From: Christensenella sp. UBA7588
GTDB lineage: Bacteria > Bacillota > Clostridia > Christensenellales > CAG-917
Assembly: GCA_002478945.1 (NCBI GenBank)
Contig: DLKM01000012.1
Location: forward strand, 773-52,459
Direction of reading: 5' to 3'
DNA: 51,687 nt
Positions 23,541 to 31,558 of the stretch are shown here, in pieces. The notes beneath the pieces are model-generated. The model saw only the letters and a program-made list of their open reading frames with translations, made no database searches and was not told the origin of the DNA. Position 1 is the stretch's first letter, and every line of letters starts with the position of its first letter. The position numbers and the translations under genes were made by a program.

Positions 23541-23565
23541 ATCGCACAACTTTCGAGAATATGTT
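23537..23565 (+). promoter_or_regulatory. Candidate sigma-E promoter of the SPOCS gene
   Basis: TCATATC (23537-23543), exactly 14 nt, AATATGTT (23558-23565), about 20 nt upstream of the ATG at 23586. The geometry and -10 wording are like those upstream of cwlD. Confidence 0.4.
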
Positions 23566-23585
23566 TTTGTGAAACGGAGGAGTAT

Positions 23586-25076
23586 ATGTTCAATTTTGAG
23601 AAAATAAGTGCAAGCAAGTTTTACACTGCGCCGTCCGTCGAGAGAGTTGTGGAATTTTCTCCGCAAGACATCGATATGAGCAATATCGCAAAGGTTTTGT
23701 CTCTCGCCGTCGACGCAAAAAGCACGAGTATCGAGGCTTTTGACGGATACGTTCAAGTCGGCGGTCGCACCAATTTCCGACTCATATATCTCGACAAGGA
23801 GTCTAATGCGAAAGGCGTCGATTATAATGCGGATTTCAACGTGCGCATAGACGGAGATTTTGCCGAAGGAGACAACGTTTGTTGCGATATTTACGTTACC
23901 GAAGCGGACGTCGGCGCAACCGACGCTCTTACGTTGACGGCAGTTCTCGATATAAGAGCAAACGCGATAAAGAGAGAAGAACTGGAAATGCTCACGTCTT
24001 GCGAGGGCTGTTACACCACGGTTAAGGACGTATTCGTGCCGTCGTTTATCGCGACGAAAGCAACGGTTATACCGTTTGACGACGAAGCGGAAGTCGGCGG
24101 AGAAATAGAGGCGGTACTCGGTCTGAACGCAATGTGCGTTCCCAAACAGACGGTGGCTACCGACGGCGGAGCAAAAACGAAGTTTTCGGTTATAGCAAAC
24201 GTAACGTACGTCGAGGGCGGAGAAATCAAGCAACGCGCTTTCGATATTCCCGTCGAGGACGAGTTTAGCCTTGACGGAGTGGCTCAATCGGACGCAATCA
24301 AGGCAGAGGCGTGCGTAAAATCTTCCAAAGTGGTTTTGCAGGGCGTTACCGGAGACAACGTAATCAGAGTCGAGGGAGAATTGCAAATCAAACTCTGGGC
24401 GTTTAGATGCAGCAAAACGCAAATAGTAAGCGATTTATTTATGCTTACCAACGAAGTCGAAATCGAGAGAAAATCGGCAGAATATCAATGCTTTGACGGT
24501 TGCGGATATTTTATGCAAGGCGTGAGCGGCACGGCGGTTTTGGGAGATAACAAGCCGTCTGCGATTCAGGTGTGCGCATTGCCGTACGCAAGATGTTACA
24601 CTTCTCGCTCGTACGTTACCGAGGACAACAACCTTGTGGTGGAGGGCGTAGTCAACACGGATATAATTTACACCGACGAAAACGGGTACAATTCCGTTCG
24701 CGCGGAAATTCCGTTCTCGGTTGCGGTTGCAAGCGAAATTCCGTTCTCCAAAGACGTCAGAGTTCATTGCGACGTGCAACGTATAAGCGCAAGCGTCGTC
24801 AGAGAAAGAGAATTTGACATCGTTATGGATATTGCAATCAAAGCGTGCGGTTTTTCGCATCTCGAGGCGGACTATATCGGCGCGGTAACCGTGGGAGAGG
24901 CAAGAGTAACCAACAATTCGGCACTCTCGGTATACGTCACTTCGGAGGGAGAGGAAATGCTGGATATATGCAAAGCGTTGTCCGCAATGCCCGAGGACGT
25001 AATGGCGCAAAACCCGACGCTCGAATTGCCGACGAAAGAGGGAGAGAAAATAGTTTATTTCAGAGCGTTGAAGTGA
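23586..25076 (+). CDS. SPOCS/DUF3794 domain protein, SipL-like spore coat morphogenesis factor
   Basis: A 496-aa protein built of repeated beta-rich SPOCS (DUF3794) modules: three segments containing patterns such as VGGRTNFRLIYLDKE, GGEIKQRAFDIPVEDEF and VEGVVNTDIIYTDENGYNSV followed by FSVAV. The last 50 residues (VTSEGEEMLDICKALSAMPE, then EKIVYFRALK) read as a degenerate LysM domain, the SipL layout. SipL works with SpoIVA in Clostridioides to attach the coat to the forespore in the mother cell. I start at 23586 with GGAGGAG upstream; the ATG at 23523 is too early. A terminator follows. Confidence 0.88.
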   Translation: MFNFEKISASKFYTAPSVERVVEFSPQDIDMSNIAKVLSLAVDAKSTSIEAFDGYVQVGGRTNFRLIYLDKESNAKGVDYNADFNVRIDGDFAEGDNVCCDIYVTEADVGATDALTLTAVLDIRANAIKREELEMLTSCEGCYTTVKDVFVPSFIATKATVIPFDDEAEVGGEIEAVLGLNAMCVPKQTVATDGGAKTKFSVIANVTYVEGGEIKQRAFDIPVEDEFSLDGVAQSDAIKAEACVKSSKVVLQGVTGDNVIRVEGELQIKLWAFRCSKTQIVSDLFMLTNEVEIERKSAEYQCFDGCGYFMQGVSGTAVLGDNKPSAIQVCALPYARCYTSRSYVTEDNNLVVEGVVNTDIIYTDENGYNSVRAEIPFSVAVASEIPFSKDVRVHCDVQRISASVVREREFDIVMDIAIKACGFSHLEADYIGAVTVGEARVTNNSALSVYVTSEGEEMLDICKALSAMPEDVMAQNPTLELPTKEGEKIVYFRALK

Positions 25077-25105
25077 GTAGGAAAAGATAGGGAACGGATA
25101 AATAT

Positions 25106-25131
25106 AAAAAGCGTGCAGTCGCACGCTTTTT
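25106..25131. terminator. Bidirectional terminator
   Basis: An 11-bp stem AAAAAGCGTGC / GCACGCTTTTT with loop AGTC, between the convergent SPOCS gene and the RsgI-like lipoprotein gene. Confidence 0.9.
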
Positions 25132-25154
25132 GTATTTTCGAGATATAACGAATA

Positions 25155-26711
25155 TCAGCGTTCGTTTGCGCTTTTCCTTTCTTCTTTGAGTGCGGAAATG
25201 CGTTCGGTCGCTTTCTTTACCGCGTCGTCCTTGGCTTTGTTGAACGCAACGAGATAATCGTCTAGAGTAGTTTTGATTTCTGTCTTCGCGTTTTCGATTT
25301 GTTCTTTGTCGTCGTCAGACAGCGACATTGCCTCGTAAGCCGCTTGGGCTTTGCTCTCGAGGGCGGAAATTGCGGCGTTTACGCTTGCCTCGCTGTTGTA
25401 ATCTACCGAAGGCGTACACTCGTCGATAACGTCGTCGAGATTGAATCCTATGAGGTTGAGAATGATAAGTTCCGTTCCGCGGAGCATAGATTTTACGGAA
25501 TCGACGGACGATTTTACGTCGATAACCGAAAAGTCTTTATCGGCTACGTCCTCGTTTGCGGTGCAGAGATAATCGCTTTGCAGCAAATCGTATGCTGCCG
25601 CTATTTTGACTTTTGCGTCATCTGACGAGTTGCGGTAAAGTTTGTCGACGTAAGACGTTACGTCTTTTTTGGATACGGTAAAGCCGTTTTTATCCGAAAT
25701 CGCTTTGACTCCGTTTTCAAAATCCGCTTCGCTCACGCCGAGCGCGTTTGCGACGGTAGCGACGTCGGTTGCGCTAAGGGTGTAGGACGGATTGTAAAAG
25801 TACTGCGAGAATCTGGTTTTGTAAAAACGCAACGACAACAGGTGTGCGTTGGACACCGTGTATTTGATTGCGTTTTTGGTTTTATCGAGCGATGAGAGCG
25901 CGTTTTGCAAATTTCCCTTGTTATACTCGCCGAGAGTGTTCGTTGCGAAATGGCTTATATAAAGCCCGCCCTCGAGAGTTTGCACCGCGCTGTTGTAGAC
26001 GAGGTTTGCCTTTTCGATTTCGTCCTTATATTCGTCTCCGTATTTCAAATCGGAATTTGCTTGCAAACGAGACACTTCGGATATAAGCTCGTCCGTGCTT
26101 TTGGCGGAAAGCGATTCTACGGACGAATCCGAATTTTCTCGCATCGCGCTTTTTATAAGTCTGAATGCGCCCACGGAGAGTCCTTGTATGCTTTCGTTGT
26201 CGGGAAATTCCGATTTCAAATCTTCGAGTTCTTTTGCGACCGACAGACCTGCCTGATTATTCACAAAAACGGAGAGAGCGGAATTCGTTTCCTTCGCGCC
26301 CTTTTCGAGAGCGGACGCAACCGCCGCAAAAACCTGCTCCTGTTTGCTTTCGGACGATGAAACGACGCATACGTCCACGGCTTGGTTGTCGCTCGTCAGA
26401 TAACCGTATTCGACTGCGAGGGAAGATATGTTTTCTATTGCCACGTTGACGTTTGCGCCGACGATGCCGTCCTCTTGGAAAAGCAATACTTTTGCGTCCT
26501 CGTTTGCGCCTTCTACGCTCATAACGCAATCGTACTGGTCGAGAACGAGTTCTATTGAAGGATTGATGTCGATTCCGACGTAAGAGGTGGCTTTGGAAGC
26601 GGCCGCTTTCGTGTTGTCGGGAGAATTGCACGCGACGAGAAACACGGAACAAAGTGCCGTGACCGTAAGACATAAAACCAATAACAGCGTAAGTCTTTTT
26701 GCGTTCTTCAT
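25155..26711 (-). CDS. Lipoprotein with RsgI-like extracytoplasmic domain
   Basis: A 518-aa predicted lipoprotein (lipobox VFLVAC, Cys28). Residues about 42-180 match the extracytoplasmic domain of RsgI-type anti-sigma factors: YVGIDINPSIELVLDQYDCV then VEGANEDAK, and later LSVGAFRLIKSAM. There is no cytoplasmic sigma-binding part and no membrane helix, so the sensor domain is detached from the anti-sigma function. The remainder (180-518) is helical with a Lys/Glu-rich C-terminus. It is divergent from an ECF sigma/anti-sigma pair whose anti-sigma factor carries a similar-looking outer domain, so it may sense an envelope signal for that system or compete for its ligand (inference). Confidence 0.82.
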   Translation of the reverse strand: MKNAKRLTLLLVLCLTVTALCSVFLVACNSPDNTKAAASKATSYVGIDINPSIELVLDQYDCVMSVEGANEDAKVLLFQEDGIVGANVNVAIENISSLAVEYGYLTSDNQAVDVCVVSSSESKQEQVFAAVASALEKGAKETNSALSVFVNNQAGLSVAKELEDLKSEFPDNESIQGLSVGAFRLIKSAMRENSDSSVESLSAKSTDELISEVSRLQANSDLKYGDEYKDEIEKANLVYNSAVQTLEGGLYISHFATNTLGEYNKGNLQNALSSLDKTKNAIKYTVSNAHLLSLRFYKTRFSQYFYNPSYTLSATDVATVANALGVSEADFENGVKAISDKNGFTVSKKDVTSYVDKLYRNSSDDAKVKIAAAYDLLQSDYLCTANEDVADKDFSVIDVKSSVDSVKSMLRGTELIILNLIGFNLDDVIDECTPSVDYNSEASVNAAISALESKAQAAYEAMSLSDDDKEQIENAKTEIKTTLDDYLVAFNKAKDDAVKKATERISALKEERKSANER

Positions 26712-26736
26712 ACCTACTCCTTCAATTTACGATATG

Positions 26737-26764
26737 ATAATACACTATAAATATAAAAACACAA
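26737..26764 (-). promoter_or_regulatory. Promoter of the RsgI-like lipoprotein gene
   Basis: TTGTGT (26764-26759), 16 nt, TATTAT (26742-26737) on the minus strand. The ribosome binding site GGAG lies before the ATG at 26711. Confidence 0.5.
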
Positions 26765-26825
26765 TAAAATCAACATAAAGATATTCCAAAGATTATCGCA
26801 ATAAGCCGCCCCAAAGCATTTGTTG

Positions 26826-26854
26826 TTGTGAAAACTTGACTTGTGTGCTAAAAT
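26826..26854 (+). promoter_or_regulatory. Promoter of the ECF sigma gene, 6 nt from its ATG
   Basis: TTGTGA (26826-26831), 17 nt, TAAAAT (26849-26854) with an extended TGC. The ATG begins at 26861, which is where transcription should start. Confidence 0.6.
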
Positions 26855-26860
26855 ACAATT

Positions 26861-27400
26861 ATGACAAAGCAAGAGTTGGACGTAGAAATGCAAAAACTCC
26901 AACAAGGAGACGAACTCGCGTTTGAGAGAATTTACAACGACACCAAACGCGGTCTTTTTGCGTTCATTTTGTCGATGACGAGGGACTATTATCTTGCCGA
27001 AGATATGATGCAAACGGCATATATCCGCTTGAGAACGACCATATCCAATTATCGAGCGGGAGGCAACGCATACGCGTGGCTTTATACGATAGCCAAAAAC
27101 GCAACCCTCAACGAGATAGCGCGGCGCAAACGAGAAAGCGTCACGGACACGCTCGAGGACGAGGGAAAATTCGGCACTTACGATATGGACGAAAGCGGCT
27201 CTCCCGTAACGCAGGTTATGAACAAAGTGCTTAGCGATTCGGAAAGACAGATAGTCACTTTGCACGTTATATCGGGGTTCAAGCACAGAGAAATCGCGGA
27301 TATGCTTGACAAACCGCTCGGAACGGTGCTTTGGACGTATAACAACGCATTGTCCAAAATAAAGAAAGAACTTCAAAAGGAGGGAGAAAATGAAAAATAA
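26861..27400 (+). CDS. ECF-type RNA polymerase sigma factor
   Basis: A 179-aa extracytoplasmic-function sigma factor with only regions 2 and 4. Region 2 (about 15-85) includes FERIYNDTKRGLFAFILSMT, LAEDMMQTAYIRL and NAYAWLYTIAKNATLNEIARR. Region 4 (about 115-172) includes SDSERQIVTLHVISGFKHRE and the helix-turn-helix IADMLDKPLGTVLWTYNNAL. The stop overlaps the next gene, a membrane anti-sigma factor, by 11 nt. The promoter ends 6 nt before the ATG with no Shine-Dalgarno, so translation may start on a leaderless mRNA. The target genes are unknown; the downstream GLUG lipoprotein and the divergent RsgI-like lipoprotein are candidates. Confidence 0.92.
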   Translation: MTKQELDVEMQKLQQGDELAFERIYNDTKRGLFAFILSMTRDYYLAEDMMQTAYIRLRTTISNYRAGGNAYAWLYTIAKNATLNEIARRKRESVTDTLEDEGKFGTYDMDESGSPVTQVMNKVLSDSERQIVTLHVISGFKHREIADMLDKPLGTVLWTYNNALSKIKKELQKEGENEK

Positions 27401-28049
27401 GGATATAACCGAAAATTTGAAAAAAGAACATCGGGACAAGTCCGTACCCGACGTTTTCTCCCGCGTCCGAAAAGCCCCGATAAATAAATTGCTTGACGGA
27501 CAAAGCCCTCTCAAGGCGTTTGACAAAACGTCTGCGGTCAGGGTGCTTTGGGTTGCGCTCGCGCTGTTCGTGGTTTTCGTCTTTACGCTGTCGGTTTTTG
27601 CGTTGATGCCCAAGACGAAGGAAGTCACTCCGTCGAGTTACGTCCGCATAAGCGTGGAAAGCGGCGGACAAACGACGGTATACGGGTTTATCGTCAACGA
27701 CGAAAAAGCGGTGTTGTGCGTGCTTGAAAGAGACGGAGAGCAACAACCGCTGCAAAATTTGAATTTGAGCGAGAGTAGCGTTAAAGACGCAATAAACGGT
27801 GTTTATCGTGCAAAAAACGGAGATAAAGTCGCGATATGCGCATTAGACGGCAATTCCGCGTATGCAACGGAACTCGCGCAATCGGTAAAAACCGCAGTAT
27901 CCGAAGCGGCGCAAAGTCAGGCGGATATAGAAGTTACGACGTCGGTAAACGATGCCGCCGTGGTAGAGGATTTGCGCAGAATATGCGGAGCGCAGGAGAA
28001 TTGCGGAATTGAATCTTTAATCGAAAAGTATATCGAAACGTTTGCGTAA
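27390..28049 (+). CDS. Membrane anti-sigma factor for the ECF sigma
   Basis: A 219-aa single-pass membrane protein: a 50-residue basic cytoplasmic segment likely to bind the sigma factor, one membrane helix (about 52-72) and an outer domain (78-219). It does not have a zinc anti-sigma (HxxxCxxC) motif. The outer domain begins SYVRISVESGGQTTVYGFIV, continues with VAICALDG and ends RRICGAQENCGIESLIEKY. This order of short blocks follows the RsgI-type domain in the divergent lipoprotein at 25155-26711. It overlaps the sigma gene, so the two are translationally coupled, and a terminator hairpin overlaps its stop codon. Confidence 0.82.
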   Translation: MKNKDITENLKKEHRDKSVPDVFSRVRKAPINKLLDGQSPLKAFDKTSAVRVLWVALALFVVFVFTLSVFALMPKTKEVTPSSYVRISVESGGQTTVYGFIVNDEKAVLCVLERDGEQQPLQNLNLSESSVKDAINGVYRAKNGDKVAICALDGNSAYATELAQSVKTAVSEAAQSQADIEVTTSVNDAAVVEDLRRICGAQENCGIESLIEKYIETFA

Positions 28050-28066
28050 GCAGGCGTTTTTGAATT
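28037..28066 (+). terminator. Terminator overlapping the anti-sigma stop codon
   Basis: A 9-bp stem AACGTTTGC / GCAGGCGTT (two G-T pairs) with a GTAA loop, then TTTGAATTTTTT. Confidence 0.7.
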
Positions 28067-28114
28067 TTTTGAACGTTAAAGTATAGTTAAAAAACGCACG
28101 ACGAAAAAAACCTG

Positions 28115-28143
28115 TTGAAATTGCGTCGCGTTATATGTATAAT
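28115..28143 (+). promoter_or_regulatory. Sigma-A promoter of the GLUG-repeat lipoprotein gene
   Basis: TTGAAA (28115-28120), 17 nt, a perfect TATAAT (28138-28143) preceded by TG. The leader is about 80 nt. Confidence 0.75.
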
Positions 28144-28228
28144 ATATTTTATCTAAATATTCATACTAAACAATAAACGCAGAGGCTTTTGAGTTCATTC
28201 TCAATCGCATTTGCTCGGGAGAACCGAT

Positions 28229-30808
28229 ATGAAGAAAACTCTCACAATACTTGCCGCGACGTTGCTCGCGTTGCTTATTTGCGTCACTTGCGTGGCTTGC
28301 AACGACAATTCAAATCCGAGCGACGGACAAGGAGAGAAACCCAACGATTACGAAGTGGCAACCTACACGGTAACTTTCGATACCGGCGAAAAAAGCAATT
28401 ACACTTTTGAAGGCAGCGTTTTGAAAGACGTTCCCGCAGGTTCCAAAATCTCCGCGCCGAGAAACGCAAACGGCGAGTTGATTATCCCTACGCAAAAGGG
28501 CTATACTTTTGCCTATTGGATGGACGAGGACCGCAAAGAATTCGACTTCAATACGAGGACTATCAACAAAGACACCAAACTTACCGCATATTACGTCAAC
28601 AACGTTTTTACGCACGAGGTAGTGCTTGACGCAACGTACGAGTTTAACGCCGACGGCACTTGCACGGTAAAGGAAGGAACGTACGAGGCGCAAACGGGAT
28701 ACAAGATGTCTCTCGGAGCAGACGTTAAAGTGCAATCGACTTACGACGAAAAGTCGGAGCTTGCATATCCCGCCGCACGCAACACAAACGACGAGGAAGA
28801 TTTGTTCTATTGTTGGTTCTATATCGACGAGGACGGCAAACCCGTTCAATTTACGGATATTCTCGCAAAGCGTACGAGCGATACGGTAAGTTCCGTGAAA
28901 AAATATACGCTCACCTACAACGACGTAGGCGTACCCGTGCTTTATCCGTTGTTCCGCTCTATGCTTCCCAAGATAGAAGTTCAATTTCTTGCTAAAGACG
29001 GAAGCGTGCTTGCAAGCAAATACTACCGTTACGACGACGAGATAAACGAGAGCGAAAAATACGACGCTCCCGATATTGCTGGATATAAATTCTCAAACTG
29101 GTACTATGAAATCGTCACGGACGACGAAGTGGTAAAATACGACTTCAATTATAAAACGAGTTCTCAAAGCGGTACCGAAATCAGCGCGCTCGCTAATCCC
29201 CAACTGACTTGTTTCGATTCAAAGAGCGTACAACTCAAATCGAAGTGGATAAAACAAATCGGCATTTCCTCGAAATCGCAATTCGACGCATTGTACAATC
29301 TCCTTCACAAAGAGAATCCCACGGACGATGAAAAAGCCGAAATAGCCGAAGTTCTCGAAGCGGACATAAAGATTTCAGGTACAATCGAATTGAGCGGAGA
29401 ATACAAACCGCTGTTTGACGAAAAGCATATCTTCGTCGGTACTATCGACGGAGGAACGAGAACGTCGGACGGAAAAGTAAGCAAATGCGCAACTATCAAA
29501 GGCGGCAACTTTGCAGACGTTAAACACGCGTCCGTTTTGGGATACGTCGACGGCGTCGTGCAGAATCTCGTCTTTGAAAACGTAACGCTTTCGATAGTCA
29601 AAGACGGAGACAAATACGCAGACGAAGTTTATATGGGCGTGGTTGCTTCCGTCAATAACGGCAAAATCGACAACGTAAGCGTTGTCAATCCCACCGTCGA
29701 AACGCAAGGTCTCGGCAGAGTAATCGTCGGCGGCGTGGCGGCGGTAAACCGCAGAGTGGTCGACGATACGGACAAGGGTTATATCTCAAACTGCACCGTC
29801 GGTAGCGAACTTCAACCGTTGACGCTCGGCGCAAAATGCACGCTTATCCAACTCGGCGGAATCGTCGGCGACAATAAGTCCAAATCTTACGTCGTATCTT
29901 GCAATGCGTTCGTGACGGTTAAAGACGGCGAATATTCTTCGGCAAGAATCGGCGGTCTCGTCGGCAACAACGCAGGCTATATTCAAAAATCTCAGGCAAC
30001 GACGGTCGTCGGCAACGTGGTCACAGACAACGAAATGAGCTTCGGCGGCGCGGCTGCGGTAAACTCGTTTGCGGTGGAAGAAGTGCATACGGTGTGCAGT
30101 TTCGGAAGCGTTGACAATTATATCGCAGTCGGCGGCGCGCTTTCTCAAATCGTCAATGTCGGCGGTATCGTAGGCAAAAACGACGGATACGTCAGAAACG
30201 CATACACGGACGCAAATCTTTTCGTAAAACTTACCAAGTCCTCCGTGATAGCGGCAGTCGGCGGAGTCGTTGGAAACAACTTCGGCGCAACGACGCAAGT
30301 CGGTAGCGGCGTGACGAGTCCGGGCGCAATCAACTATTGCTATTCGACGGGCAACGTAAACGTCGTTATAAATTCCGACGTTAATAACGCCAAACTTTAC
30401 GTCGCGGGCATCGTCGGAAGAAACGCAAAGAAGAACATCGGCTCTTGCTTTACGCTTGCCGATATATCGGTCAGCAACGTTACCGCAGACGGCACGGCCA
30501 ACGCAAACAACACGGTATGGCTGGGCTTCGGATTCGGCAGTATGGAAAATTCCGCAGTCGTAACAAAATGTTGGTATCTCGCAAGCAACAAACTTTCTCT
30601 CAACGGCGAGAATTATTCGGTAAGCGTCGTTGAAGGCGAGGACGTCGAAAACTTCGAGATAACCAAAACAGGCGGTCTCAAAACTCCCGACGAGAGCGTA
30701 AACGCTCCGTTCGAGTCGCAATCGTGGCTTGCCGCAAACACCGATTTCAACTTCGATAAAGTGTGGAATCTCGACGGCGGACTTCCCGTTCTCAAAGATT
30801 TGGCATAA
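28229..30808 (+). CDS. Large surface lipoprotein with InlB-type and GLUG repeats
   Basis: An 859-aa predicted surface lipoprotein with lipobox CVAC (Cys24). Residues about 40-140 contain an InlB B-repeat-like module (PTQKGYTFAYWMDEDRKEFD ... TKLTAYY), with two further Listeria-Bacteroides-like modules to about 390. From about 430 to 780 there are multiple GLUG-type repeats (GGIVGDNKSKSYVVSC, IGGLVGNNAGYIQKS, VGGIVGKNDGYVRNAYT, VGGVVGNNFGATTQ, AGIVGRNAKKNIGSC), predicted to stack as a beta-helix, typical of adhesin-like proteins. I start at 28229 with GGGAGAA upstream rather than 28211. Monocistronic, with strong promoter and terminator. Confidence 0.88.
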   Translation: MKKTLTILAATLLALLICVTCVACNDNSNPSDGQGEKPNDYEVATYTVTFDTGEKSNYTFEGSVLKDVPAGSKISAPRNANGELIIPTQKGYTFAYWMDEDRKEFDFNTRTINKDTKLTAYYVNNVFTHEVVLDATYEFNADGTCTVKEGTYEAQTGYKMSLGADVKVQSTYDEKSELAYPAARNTNDEEDLFYCWFYIDEDGKPVQFTDILAKRTSDTVSSVKKYTLTYNDVGVPVLYPLFRSMLPKIEVQFLAKDGSVLASKYYRYDDEINESEKYDAPDIAGYKFSNWYYEIVTDDEVVKYDFNYKTSSQSGTEISALANPQLTCFDSKSVQLKSKWIKQIGISSKSQFDALYNLLHKENPTDDEKAEIAEVLEADIKISGTIELSGEYKPLFDEKHIFVGTIDGGTRTSDGKVSKCATIKGGNFADVKHASVLGYVDGVVQNLVFENVTLSIVKDGDKYADEVYMGVVASVNNGKIDNVSVVNPTVETQGLGRVIVGGVAAVNRRVVDDTDKGYISNCTVGSELQPLTLGAKCTLIQLGGIVGDNKSKSYVVSCNAFVTVKDGEYSSARIGGLVGNNAGYIQKSQATTVVGNVVTDNEMSFGGAAAVNSFAVEEVHTVCSFGSVDNYIAVGGALSQIVNVGGIVGKNDGYVRNAYTDANLFVKLTKSSVIAAVGGVVGNNFGATTQVGSGVTSPGAINYCYSTGNVNVVINSDVNNAKLYVAGIVGRNAKKNIGSCFTLADISVSNVTADGTANANNTVWLGFGFGSMENSAVVTKCWYLASNKLSLNGENYSVSVVEGEDVENFEITKTGGLKTPDESVNAPFESQSWLAANTDFNFDKVWNLDGGLPVLKDLA

Positions 30809-30837
30809 TCAAATCGATTAGATAAAAACAGATTATG

Positions 30838-30864
30838 AGGCGCACGGAATCGTGCGCCTTTTCT
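30838..30864 (+). terminator. Terminator after the GLUG lipoprotein gene
   Basis: A 9-bp stem AGGCGCACG / CGTGCGCCT with loop GAAT, followed by TTTCTTTTT. Confidence 0.9.
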
Positions 30865-30897
30865 TTTTATAAAATTTTTGAACGTTATTCGGTAATG

Positions 30898-30926
30898 TTG
30901 ACAGCAAAAAATCATAGTGCTATAAT
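30898..30926 (+). promoter_or_regulatory. Sigma-A promoter of the TetR operon
   Basis: Perfect TTGACA (30898-30903), 17 nt, extended TGC and perfect TATAAT (30921-30926). A near-consensus promoter like this would need repression, in line with the TetR gene it serves. Confidence 0.85.
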
Positions 30927-30930
30927 TGAG

Positions 30931-30947
30931 CAAAATTCAGTAATTTG
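30931..30947. promoter_or_regulatory. Candidate TetR operator
   Basis: An imperfect 17-bp dyad CAAAATTCAGTAATTTG (6 of 8 position pairs complementary), 4 nt downstream of the -10 and before the ribosome binding site GAGAGGG. The position suits repression by the product of the first gene. Confidence 0.35.
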
Positions 30948-30957
30948 AGAGGGCTAT

Positions 30958-31557
30958 ATGGCAAGAAAACCAAAGTATGACGGCGGAACGAAAACCAAAA
31001 TGATAGAAGTCGGCACCAAGTTGTTTTTTGAAAAGGGCTTTGACGGAACTTGCATTCGCAACATCACGGACGAACTCGATTGTGAAGTCGGCTTGTTTTA
31101 TTATTACTACAAAACCAAAGACGATTTGTTTACGGACGTGTTGGACAATTTCTTCGAGCCGTACAAAAAGGACTTTCAATCGCTCGTAGACGAAGCGAGA
31201 GTTAAGCCCGAAAGAGCGCTTTTCAGATTTTTTGCGTATATGAAAGAGCAGGTCGTGCTGTTCAGAGAAAAATATGAGAAGAATATGCATCGCACGGTGC
31301 GTTGGGCAATCAGAGAACAGACGTTGACCGTTATCGAGCCGTACATAGAGCAAATTCTCGAAATATTGATTGCGGACGGCGCAAAGCCCTCGATGGACAC
31401 CCGTCTGACGGCGGTATTCTTGTCGCACGGCGTAGGTAGCGTGATTTTGCACGAGGACGCAGAGTGGGTGGAAGCAAGCACGCTGCAGATGCGTAAAACC
31501 GTCAATATGATTTTGGGACTCACGCCTGAGAGAGCCAAAGAGATGTTTGGAGAATGA
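30958..31557 (+). CDS. TetR/AcrR-family transcriptional regulator
   Basis: A 199-aa repressor. The N-terminal helix-turn-helix (about 10-57) reads TKTKMIEVGTKLFFEKGFDG ... IRNITDELDCEVGLFYYYYK, with the typical GLFYYYYKTKDDLF recognition and linker segment. The helical ligand-binding domain fills 60-199. It is first in a six-gene operon of redox and detoxification proteins and probably autoregulates it: a dyad lies between the promoter and its start codon. The effector is unknown. The next gene begins one base after its stop. Confidence 0.92.
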   Translation: MARKPKYDGGTKTKMIEVGTKLFFEKGFDGTCIRNITDELDCEVGLFYYYYKTKDDLFTDVLDNFFEPYKKDFQSLVDEARVKPERALFRFFAYMKEQVVLFREKYEKNMHRTVRWAIREQTLTVIEPYIEQILEILIADGAKPSMDTRLTAVFLSHGVGSVILHEDAEWVEASTLQMRKTVNMILGLTPERAKEMFGE

Positions 31558-31558
31558 T

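Noticed and set aside
26861..27400. The sigma factor as SigI because of the RsgI-like neighbour
   Set aside because: It has the size and region 2/4 layout of an ECF sigma factor with a clear region 4 helix-turn-helix; the SigI C-terminal domain is missing.
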